Positions 21,501-33,500 of a DNA stretch of 64,000 nt are shown here, one piece after another (the first letter of the stretch is position 1; every line of letters starts with the position of its first letter). The stretch spans positions 101,738,033 to 101,802,032 of the forward strand of contig CM048845.1 in the NCBI GenBank assembly GCA_026545225.1. The letters are read 5' to 3'. The notes under the pieces were generated by a model. The model searched no databases. It saw only the letters and a list, made by a program, of their open reading frames with translations, and had not been told where the DNA came from. The DNA comes from Cornus controversa. Lineage: Eukaryota; Streptophyta; Magnoliopsida; Cornales; Cornaceae. Both the position numbers and the translations under genes were made by a program.

Positions 21501-24500
21501 ACAACAACCTTCCTCCACAATCTTGTTCGTTCAACTCCGAAGCGCCAAAGCCATTTGCCCAACAACGCCTTATTGAACAGATCCAATCTTCTTATTCCCA
21601 AACCGCCTTTTTGAATCGGGGTGCACACCTTCGCCCAACTCACTAAATGGTATTTGAACTCGTCCCCTAAACCTCCCCACAAGAACTTGCTTTGAATCCT
21701 CTCGAGCCTCCTCACAACTGACATCGGCATCGAAAATAAGGACAAGAAATAAGTTGGAAGATTCGAAAGAGTGCTCTTCATTAGAGTAAGGCGCCCTCCT
21801 TTTGATAAGTACTGCTTTTTCCAACCTGCAAGTCTCTTCTCAAACCGCTCTACTACAGGGTCCCACAATGATACCGTTCTCGTTGACACTCCCAACGGTA
21901 ACCCTAGGTAAGAAATTGGAAATGAGCCAACTCCGCAACCCAGAATGTTGGCGAACTCGTGAATTCTGCCCACTTCCCCGATTGGCACCAACTCACTTTT
22001 TCCAATATTGATTTTCAGGCCAGAGACCGCCTGAAAGCATATCAAGATGTACTTCAAGTGCCTCAGCTGATCCTCCCTTGCCTCGCAGAAAACAATGGTG
22101 TCATCTGCATAAAGCAGGTGAGAAACCACTAAATGATTAGGCTCTCTCCCTACTCGGATCCCTCTAATCACCCCAAGCTCTTCTGCCCTTTTCATCATCC
22201 TACTAAAAGCTTCCATGACGATGATAAACAAAAAAGATGATAACGGATCCCCCTGTCTCAGGCCCCGAGAGCTAGGAAAAAAACCAGCTGGGGACCCATT
22301 CACCAGGACCGAAAAACGGACTGTCGAAATACATTGATGGATCCATCTCCTCCATCTAAGCCCGAAGCCCATCCTTTCTAATAAATACAACAAGAAGTCC
22401 CAGCTTACATGGTCATATGCCTTTTCAATGTCTAGCTTGCATACGATTCCAGGTTGTCCGCTTCTTATCCTTTCCTCCACACATTCACTCGCAATCAGCA
22501 CAGAATCCAAAATCTGTCTACCTCCCACGAAAGAGTTCTGTGAATCTGAAATCACCACGTCTAAGACCCTCTTCAACCTATTAGCAAGAACTTTAGCAAA
22601 GACTTTGTAAATCACTCCTACCAAACTAATTGGCCTAAAATCCTTAGCATCAACAGCTCCGCCCTTCTTTGGGATAAGGGCGATAAAGGATGCGTTGAGG
22701 CTCTTCTCAAAGTTCCCTGTTGAGTGGAACTCGCTAAGAGCTTCCATCACTTCCGATTTAACCACTTCCCAGTTTTGATGCAAAAAAGCCATCGTGAAAC
22801 CATCGGGCCCTGGAGCTTTATCTCCGGCACAGCTCCTTAAAGCCTCCCCCGCCTCCTCTTCCTCAAAGGGTCTCTCCACCCAGACCTTATCTTCCTCTGA
22901 AATGCTTGCAAACTCAAGGCCTCCCAACAGCGGTCTGTGCCTAGAGTTCTCTGTATAAAGCTGCTGATAGAAAGTTACAATTCCTCTCTGAATATCCTCT
23001 GCTCTAGATAACATATTCCCGTCTATTCGGATCTTGCCAATGTGATTTCCCCTTCTGTGAGCATTCGCAAGTCTATGGAAGAATTTAGTATTTCGGTCTC
23101 CTTCTTTCAGCCATAGGGCTCTGGACTTCTGTCTCCAGGAAATTTCCTCCATCATTGCAATCTCCCCGAACTCTGTCTTGCACTCCTCTCTTCTGCCAAC
23201 CTCCATTTCGCTGAGACCCCCTTCTCCCTCTTTTCGATCAAGCTCTGCAATTTCAGAAAGTGCTCTGTTCTTGCGCCAGTTAAGATTTCCAAATTCTTCC
23301 TTATTCCACTTTCTAATATCTTCCTTCAGCCGCTTTAGTTTGTGAGCCAATCTGTAGCTTGCGTTACCCCTGCACTCATAGCTTGCCCACCAATTTTGTA
23401 CTTTATCCTTGAAGCCCTCCGCTCTTAGCCACATGTTTTCGAACCGGAAAGGAGATCGACCTCTCCTCAAACCCCCGCAATCCAGAATGATGGGGATGTG
23501 ATCCGACACCGCTCGAGCCAACGCTACTTGAGCTACATCCGGAAACTTCTCCTCCAGATCATTCGAAATTAGAAATCTATCGAGTCGAGATAGTGTAGGA
23601 TGCTCTCTTCCGCTCGACCAAGTATATCGAGCGCCTTCCATAGGGAGGTCAATAAGCTGAAGAGCATTAATGAATTCGGAGAACTCCCGCATCGCAGTCG
23701 TTCTTCTTCCCCCTGAAGATCTCTCACTAGGATCTCTTATCTCATTAAAGTCTCCTCCCACACACCACGGCCCTGGCCACCTCAATCTTACTGACTCTAG
23801 CTCCTCCCATAACCCTCTCCTCTCCACACCCCCTATCGGACCATACACCCCGGAGAAGGATAAGAGGGATCCGTCCTCCTCCAAAGAAAACAAAAGAGAT
23901 AGGGAAGATCTCCCTTTCCACGAATCAACTTTTGAGACCCACCTCTTGTCCCAAAGAATCACAATGCCCCCCGAAGACCCTATTGCTTCAAGGACCTCCC
24001 ATTCAATGAATCTACCTCCCCACAAGCTTCTCATCAAACCATCTGTCACCTCAGCTAACTTGGATTCTTGAATGCAAACAATGTGCGCCTCCCACTTACG
24101 AATGAGGGACTTCACCACTTTCCTTTTGTCCGGATCATTTAACCCCCGGACGTTCCACGACGCTATTTTAAGCTTCATAACACACCAATTCTTTTCCCCT
24201 TCCCTCTCCCCTTCTACCTCCGCTGCTCCTCTCACCTTTCCCTCCATTTCTCCCGTCATAATTCACATAGGAGATTAAGTTTCTGAGTTCTCTTTCCCCC
24301 TTCCTAGACGAACTCTTTTTGCAATTAATAGGATCCCATCCTTGCACAAGTGTATGAAATGTTTCAAGGTCTAGCCCATCATCCCTATCGAACGTGAGCC
24401 CCATCAACTCTCCCATTTCTTCAGCACTATTCACAGTTCTATTACCATGAACCTTTACCACTGATGAGAGGTTGTTTTTATCCTCCTTTCTTGCTACTGC

Positions 24501-27500
24501 CAACGGGATGTCAACCCCTGGCTCTTCATTGCATTCCCACACTGGCAGGGGAAGAAGCAAAGAGTCAAAAGCATGTCCCACTCCCAGCTCTTCTGTGCTA
24601 TTGTTGGACCATAATTCCCTTCTTGTCTCTGTTGAATTTCTGCCGTGTCCACTGCTCTTGCACCCGGCTCTGTCCCCTTCCTGTATGTCCCTGTCTGTGC
24701 ATGTGTCTTGAGCACTTCTCACCTCTGCATCTACTGGTAATTCCTTGTCCGTGTGCTTGCCTGGATGTTCTCTTCCACTATACAGTTTTAGTTCTTCCAG
24801 CAGGGCATTTGCTGTCTCTGCTCTCAATTGCATCCTGACCCCCTTACCAATGCATAAAGTCAATTCGTCCTCTTCCTTACTGCTGCAGATGTGTACCTCC
24901 TCTATACCCTCACTCATAGTATTGCATACTACCTCATCCACGGCCTTTTTAGTTTTGGCTTCCTCGACCAGCACTTTCTCATTTTTTTCACGCCCATCTT
25001 CCACTCTCCTTGATGTACCCGTACCCGCTCCTACCAGAAGAGATGAATAGCTGGAGAGATTTTGAACAAGGCTACTTACCTTAGGTTTTCCATTGTTTCC
25101 GGTTTCCGACCTTGGAACCCACTTTTCCTTTTCAGCTTTTGTCCATTTTAATCTTCTCTTGCTTCTTTTCTCCTGGGTTATCTGATTCGCCTGTGTTTGC
25201 CGAAGGATGAATTGGTAAAACATGTTCAAGACAATTTCTTTCCGTCTCTTCTACCAAACAAAGGAAGGGGCCACCTCTTTTCTTTCCCTTCCACTCAACC
25301 AAACAAAAGGATGGACCGGCAACACAACCACCCCCCCCAACATGGATGTCTCTTCCTTCCTTCCTCTTTATCCCTTCCTTCTATATTTCCATCCTTCCTA
25401 CCAAACAAAGCATTAGTGATTGAACCACTCTTCATAAATTGTTCAAAGGTGGCTATGAGCAGTCTTTGTTTTGTGAATTTTTTGCACAACTGGGATTGCC
25501 AGTTTATGTGGAGATGCGTTCAATTGGTTTTGCCTATCTTTTGCTTGTGAGGTATGCTTTTTTTTGAGTGGTTCTTCTTGCTAATCTTTTGGTGTTTGCG
25601 AGAAAGTGAGTAAAATTGGTTGGCTTTTTGATGGAAATGGACGATTGCTTTATTCTCAGGTTTGGGCTGTTGGACATATCTTCTTCTTCTTCTTCTTCTT
25701 TTTTTTTAATGAGAAATTGCGAAAAAGGAAGCTAATCTTAAGGAAGCTAATCTTGAGGAAACAGTCTCTGGGACACAACCTCTTTAGCGTTTGAGTTTTC
25801 ATAGTTTTTACACCTCAGTTATTTTGTTCTCTTTCTTTTTTTTTTTTGATTTTTTTTAAACTCCTTTCTCTTTCTTGTTTTTTGATTTTTTAAAGAAAAA
25901 TCTTCATAAAAAAGAAATATATTTGAGGAAGAACTTTATGACACTGTTCTCATATTTGCAATGAGAAGACAATGTCATGTTAACCCATACTTCAATTTGT
26001 TTGTTTAATCTGTTATTTATCATGATTATTTTCATTCCTTTTGAATTTCTATATTTGTTTAGATAGATTGGCATGTATATTGAGAGCCACTTAGTTGTAT
26101 GTTAGGAGACCAAGGTCTTATTGATTAAGAAGAATTTGTTGTAGTTGGGATTTGCCACCTTAAATTTTCTTTTATTTTCTTCAACAAGCTTGGGAGGTGC
26201 CACTTCGAATTTTATTGCCAAATGAGTAAATTAAGATTAGAAGTAAAGATTTCATGCTTATAAATATCGAGGGAAGAAAAGATTAGACTCTATTATATGA
26301 TTTGAAGTGCTTGGAACTTGGTAAAAGTCATTCTAGACTTCTATCTTTTTGATATGTTAAAATTTTGATAAGATGCCTTTAAAGGTGGCATCCATATCAC
26401 ATAATTTGTACTACAATTTATATGAAACTATACAAAGCTTTGCTCTCATCCAACAGTTAATCTGAAAAACTAGAAACTATTAAGATATGCTATGTTTTTA
26501 GGTCCAAAAAGGGGATTCTACCTCTTCAAGGAGCGCATTCATCTCTATGGATGCTCCATCATAAACATAAAGGAGTGCTTGACAGACTGCTGTACCAATA
26601 CGCTCATACCATTCTATAGCCGCTCTGATTGGTGAGCATATCCACTCCTAATCAAGCGGCATGGTATCTGCTCTCACTATCTAGTGGCCAGGGAAATGTG
26701 AACACTTTTACTGGGTTATTATTTATTTATTTATTTAAACGACTATTATTTATTTATTTATTGTTACTATTTTGGGAATAGAAGGTCAACCCAATTAGGA
26801 GCTCAAGGTTCACGCTGAATTATCTGTCAAATAACTTTTATCTTGCGGTGAGTTGTACTCGCTTCTCTTCCATCTCTGCTGATGGTAAATTTAAAATTTA
26901 TCTTTGATGGTCCTTCACGATTTTCGTTTTCACAAGTCCTTTATTTTCATGAGGTCTTTTTCTTCCATCTTCGAATGAAGATTTTACATCATTCTGGTCC
27001 ATGTTATTCTTCAAGAATGCAAGGAAGCGGTGGTGTCTTATGTAGTAACCCTTGTGGACGGGTGTGAGTGGGTGGGTGCGAAGACAGACATTGGGCTGAG
27101 CTACCACACTGACAGGGTACAGGGTGCTCAATCCCACATCGCCTGGGTGTGAAACACATCGCCTGGGTGTGGAAAAGGGGATGTGCTTATATGTAGTATG
27201 TTCTCTTTAAATGGTATGAGGCCTTTTGGTGTAAAACCCAAGAGTAAAACCGTGCGGGCTTAGGCCCAAAGCGGACAACATCATACCATGTGTTGGAGAG
27301 GGGTATTACAGTAAATTTCAAACTCAATTTCCCGTCAATCTATCCAACGGTTCACAACCAAACTTTCAAAGATTGTTCTAGGAAGTAAGATCTACCTTTT
27401 AATCAGAACAAAAACGTTCAAAAATGATGAATACAGTAAACCCAATTTCATGTTAATATATATATATACCCGCCTATATAGTCATATATATATATGTATA

Positions 27501-30500
27501 TACATATGCAAAAATACCCTAAAACAGTACCAAAACTCCAAAATCTTCATGTTTAATTCACAGAAATATTCTTAGCATGCAAAATCATTTAGTTTCATAA
27601 TTAATTGCATACAAATTTCTAGCAACATGTCTATACAATTAATATATATATTATACATATATTCCAGCAACATGTATATACAAAAAAAAAAATATATGTA
27701 TACAGATTCAAAGGGGAAGAGAAGAGTTCGAACTTGTCTTGTGATGTTGAGCAAAAATCACTTCTTTTCTCTTTTCCTGACGTCTACCGTTTTTTCCCTA
27801 TCTGTGCATAGGAATCCTCTGTATGTAGAAACTACTGAACCCTAATTCCTTTTCTCTTATTTAATATTCTTAAATAATTAAACTAATAAATATAAAATAT
27901 TTAGCCCAACTATATATATATATCCCAGCCTAGCAGCCTAGCCCAACCTAATAATAATAATAATAATAAAACAAGAATAAAAAAAATGCAGCCCAAACCG
28001 ACATATTTTTATTTAACAGAAAAAACTATATTTAAAACAAATATTTAACACACAATTAAACACAATCAACATTTAGCAACAATTCAAATATCCACATTAA
28101 ACATATAAAAACAGGCATTGACAAAATTAATTAAAGCATTTAAATAATTAAAAACTCCATCAAATAAATAAAAACCCAATTTAGATATCCTCAAATTATG
28201 GGGTATTACATCTTAGGTGCTAACTTTTCCCATGAGTATACGTTAAACTGAGTACCTGCCTAGTTAATAATGTAGGATGTGGGGTTTTTTAAAGCATCCA
28301 CATGTTTTAGCCACATCTATTGCTGCTAGAGTTTTCTTTGTTTGTTCTTTTCATTTTGCAGTTTTGTTGATTGCTCTATTTGGCTGTGGCTGTTGTTACC
28401 TTTTTTCTTATTTTCAGTTGTGGTTTTGTTGAATTGTCCATTAAGTTATTGTAATTTTTCACTAGACATGCTTTCATCCACTTCTTATTTTAGGCGAAGA
28501 ACCCTTGTCGCCATTGGAACTCATGATTTGGATACATTAGAAGGCCCTTTCACATATGAGGTATGCTACCCTTAATTTATTCCCCACAATCGTTTAATGC
28601 AATGCTCATTGTGTTTCTTCTAAGGAGACATGCTATAATTGTGCTTATTTTAAAGTTGTTCTTTGTTATCATTGTGGTTTGCATGATTTGTTGAGGCGAA
28701 CATGAATTATTTGATTCAGAAGAAGGGACATGGTTGGCCCTATTCATGTTAGTTATATGATGGAATGTCTTACATAAGGTTGGGAGGTGTTAGTTTTGAA
28801 GATTATTTAGAGGCCTGCTTTCTTGGCAATATTTTGGTTCATTTGGCATGAATGAGAAAACAATTCTTGAACTCTTTGCCACATGTAAAAAGGTGTGAAA
28901 AAAGTTCCAAACAACACTTCCTTTAGATTTCTTTTAGTTAGTACTTCTCTTTGTACTTCGGTTACTAAGGCTTATGAAATGTGCCCTTTGCCTTCATCAT
29001 CAGAGTGATATATTTGAGCATCATAGAGGAATTTCAAGGGTATATCCATGAATATCTATTACTTATCAAAAAAAAAAAAATCCATGAATATCTATTGTAA
29101 TTTTTTTGCTTGTAAAGTCTTTGTCATATGGCTATCTTTTGAATTGATTAAAGGCTGTCGTGTTTGATTATTACTGATTTGTCTTTTTTCATTTTTTCCC
29201 CAGGCACTGCCACCTTCAAACATAAACTTTGTGCCATTGAAACAGGTAGGTATTTTTATTCTGAATCTAGATACCTAGCTCATTGACATTGTAATTGAAT
29301 CCTGTTGTTACAAGATCACAAGTGCATTTAGTTCCTGAGCAAAAATATAAGATCACATTAATATTGTTTTAGAAATCTGAACCATGATGGTCGGGAAGGA
29401 TGTTCTTTACTAGTTTTTTTTTTGGGTTCAAAGCCTGTGAAAAGAAAAATTAGTGTTCAGTTTCAATGCAACCTTGGTTTTGCTAGGTCTTAGAGGGTTT
29501 TTTTTTTAAATTTGCATTTCTGATGACATTTCCTACTTAAGTACTTCCTTTCATATTGCTAAGGACCTGATGAAAAATTTGCAAAATCTTGTACTTGAAA
29601 AATTAGGTAGTGGATAACTTTAAAAGAAATAGTGGGTAAAGTTAATACTTCTTTTTATTTATTGAAAATAGAGCTTATCTTTTGTCATTTATATATATAT
29701 AAAATTAAATCCCAGATGAATTGTTTCTATATGGTTGTCTTTCTTGTCAGTTGAGATCTGTGGTGTCTGTATCCTTTGGTATGGAATGAACCTATATAAA
29801 CTGCTATGATACCAAATCCTAGGAAAGTGACATACTTCATAGCCACCCACATTATTCCATTTAACCTTAGGCCATAGCCTCAGTGTTTTTGATAAGTTTA
29901 AGGCCATATCCTCAATTAAACCATATGCTATCATATTTTCTCCAAACTATCTTAATCTACGTATGTTTTGGTCGTCCCTGGGTTCCCCCTCACCCAACAT
30001 TAATCTCAGCCCATTAAGGACCATATCACTATTCTGAACTAGTGCAACTATTGACTATTGCTACAAATGGACAAACCATCTTAATCGATTCCTCTCATTT
30101 ATCTCCATTTTGTGTTACTTTAACTTTCTCATGAATGCATGTATTTCTAATGCGTTTATTTTTAATTTTATATTTTCTATCTTCCTACACATCCATCTCA
30201 ACATTTGCATTTCTGCTACACGAATATGTTATAATTTAACCACCCAACATTTTTTCTCGTAAAATATGGATTCTCTAATAGCTGTCTTATAAAAATTACC
30301 TTTCAGTTTTAGAGGTATAAATTGATCAATGTAGATGACAGAAGCATTCCTCTGTTTTGACCATCCTGCTTTAATTCTATGACTAATATCGTTCCCAATT
30401 TCTCCCGTTCAATGCATAATCGAGCCTAGGTAATGAATGTGGTACCTCTTGACCCTTGATTTTCACTACATTACTACTTGTATTTCTAGTTTTACTATAA

Positions 30501-33500
30501 TCACATTCCACATACCCAATTTTAGTTTCATCGCTCAAAACGATATAATCAATAAATAGCATGCATTATGGAACTTCATCTTGAATGTGTTTTGTTAGTT
30601 GATATGGGCTTAATGCCAATCCTTCACACATCAATATATCCATTACTCATTTCTTATTTAAAACCCATCATATTATATCTCTAGAAGTCCTATTGTAGTC
30701 TTTTTTCAAATCTATAAGAACAATATGTAGGTCTTTCTTTTTTTCTTTCCACTAATCTTCTAAATAAATAGATAGCTTCCATTATTGACTTCCCCGGCAT
30801 AAATCCAAATTGATTGTCCGACATTGTAGTTTGACGACTTTAGTGGTTGTTCAATAACTCTCCTAAAGTTACTAACATGACTCATAATTTGATACCACAT
30901 AAATTTGAACAACTTTGAATATCACCTTTTGTTTTATATATATGTACTAATATACTTTTACATTACTGATCAGGCATCTTTCCAGTTCTTATTATCTTAT
31001 TCAACTTGTTTGTCGTGACAATCCATTACCACCAAAACACATCAAAGTCTCAAATGGAATCCATTAGGTCCTAAAGCCTTTATATTTTCATCTTATTCAA
31101 TGCATTTTTAACGTCACATATATTGATCCTTCAAAAAATAATTTTTCTCTATTCTCCCTAGGGTTATCACATTTCCTAATTTTACGCCTCCTATATGTTT
31201 TTCATTGAAGAACTCTCATAATAAGATTTTCATCTTTGTCTAATTTCATCATCTTTCATTGAAACCTTTAGATCTTCACTCGATGCACTCAGTATTATTA
31301 AAATGTTTTCCTTCCTCTAACTTAGCATGTTATTTATTTATTTTATTTTTTATATTTTTCTCCAATCTTACATAATTTAGAATATATACCATCATATGCC
31401 TATTCTTAGTTTATCTCACTATTCTTTTAATATTTCTTTCCATTTTTGTATTTCTTAAATGTTTTTTCATTTAGTTTTTTGCCAAAATTTTATAACATTC
31501 CCTTTTCGTTTTTACGATGGTTTGGACATCCTATTTCCACCATTTAGGTTCTTTAAATAATAACCCTCCTCCTTTTGCTTACGAAGAGTCACTTTTGCGA
31601 TTTCTTTTGAATACTTTCAGCTATCTTATTCCACATTAAATTAGTGTCACTTTCTATATTCCATGTTTTGTTTCTTTTAACATCTTATTCTTAAATAATT
31701 CTACATCCTCCCCTTTCAAATTCCACCACCTAGTTTTTGGGTTTACAATTTCCTTTCTCTTATACTTTAACTAGTAAATAAGCAACCTATATAAGCTGCC
31801 ATTACACTACATTCTAGGCTAAGTTATGTACTGCATACTCTGTTTCACTAACACAGAAGTCCATGTTCCAGGTAACATTGGTTTCATATTTCTCTTGTTT
31901 GCCCTTCAGAAGTGTGGCCTTCATTGAATTAGTTCCCCATTCGCATTTTATTCATCTTGTTTCTTTTATGTATTATTTTGAAATATAGTTTTAATTTGAA
32001 ATATAGTTTTAAGTTTCTTACATAAACAGTGTGCTGAAATTGCTACATGACTTTGTTAATTTTCTAGGTGAAGAACTTCAGAGCTGATGAACTGATGGAG
32101 TTTTACCAAGTGAGACTTATTTGAGTTCCAAACATGAATCTGCCATTTATTGTCTTCTAAATGTGATATCAGCAGTTCAATGCTTATTCTACTATTTCTG
32201 AGAGTAATTATTTTATAGTGTCATATTAGAATTTTGAAGACATCAACACATTACCTTGATTTTTTTATTACTATATATCTCTGGCAGTCAGATTTGAAGC
32301 TGAAGAAGTTCTTGCACATAATTGAGGATTCACCAGTTTTCCCTGTTTTATATGATTGCCACAGGTATTGTGGTTCTTTATAAGGCCTGTTTGACTTTAA
32401 GGATTCTGAATTTTCTTTCTTCCAACTGATTGATGATGCTTTTACTTTCCCTTAAACCCCTTTTTATGTGCTTTGCAAACTCAATATTTGCTTAATTGCT
32501 ATAAGGAATGAGCTTATACTTTCGTGTTTGCAATATAATTTCAAGTATTAAAATTTTTATTGTTAATTTTCTGCTCCCAATCTCTTTAAAATTTTGTATT
32601 TGATGTGAACTTGACTTAGATTTAAACACTCATTTTCTTTTTATGATGTCTGCAGTTTCTATGTTCTGAAAAGACCTGTTTTCTTTTCCTCATTTTTGCA
32701 GAACAGTTTTGTCTCTGCCCCCAATTATTAATGGTGCACATTCAGCCATTAGCTTAAAGACAAAGAATGTGTTCATCGAGTGCACAGCCACTGATTTGAC
32801 AAAGGCCAATATTGTTTTAAACACAATGGTGAGAAAATGAAGTAGTTTTCAACAGCACTTGTTTGCTTTTTTCTTCTCTCAGTTCATATTGACTGCTAGA
32901 TAATGTTTTGACGATTCTCCTTTGTTCTCATAGGTAACAATGTTTTCAGTATATTGCAAAGGGAAGTTTGAGGTTGAACCAGTTGAAGTGATATACTCTG
33001 ACGGAAAATCATATGTATATCCCGATCTCTCACTTTACCATATGGAGGCGCCTTTATCTTACATCAATGGTTACATTGGAGTTTCCCTGGAGGCAAATGA
33101 GGTAATTTAATCTGTCATTTCGTTTATTTTGGTTATGTTTACCTTATGAATGAAGTTTAAAAGGACCCATTTTATTCGATGATTGACATTGTCATTGATT
33201 ACATATAATACTAAGAGCAAAGTTCATTTTTTCATTTGACTGCATTTATTTATGGCTTTCATTTATGGAGGCACGTGTAATGTGGATGGTTTTTCTTCAT
33301 TGCTTTCCTTTTATGGTTTGTCTTTGCTCCCTGTTTGTTTATCCCAAAACCTTATTAGACCACTTAAGCTAATTCAAAAAGAAGTAATTTGAAACATAAC
33401 CCATCTTGAGTTTTGAGATTCACAACATTTTTGGCATTTCTCATGTCCTTGTGGTGCCTTCATTTATAATCAAGTTGCGATGCTCTTGTAGCACCACTGG

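Larger units (their letters stand above)
20446..25201 (-). mobile_element. L1-type LINE, 4.76 kb, minus strand, nested in MITE
   Basis: Bounded by a perfect 14-bp target duplication, GAAGGATGAATTGG, at 20432-20445 and 25202-25215. The 3' end on the minus strand is an 11-base poly(A), seen as T at 20446-20456. The element carries a 5'-truncated ORF1 and a full-length ORF2. A perfect target duplication and an open 1241-codon ORF2 point to a recent insertion. It lies antisense to the host gene, in intron 5. Confidence 0.93.
20199..25412. mobile_element. Tourist-like MITE split by a LINE
   Basis: The left terminus TGCTTCGTTTAG (20199 on) and right terminus CCAAACAAAGCA (to 25412) are imperfect inverted repeats. 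TTA flanks both ends (20196-20198 and 25413-25415). Beyond the termini the arms are purine-rich on the left (GGAAGGAAGGAGGAAGG) and pyrimidine-rich on the right. Without the LINE and one copy of its target duplication the MITE is about 444 bp. It sits in intron 5 of the PheRS beta gene. Confidence 0.75.

Noticed and set aside
25202-25229. Start codon for LINE ORF1 at 25229
   Set aside because: It lies outside the element, beyond the target duplication; the frame is open across the junction by chance.
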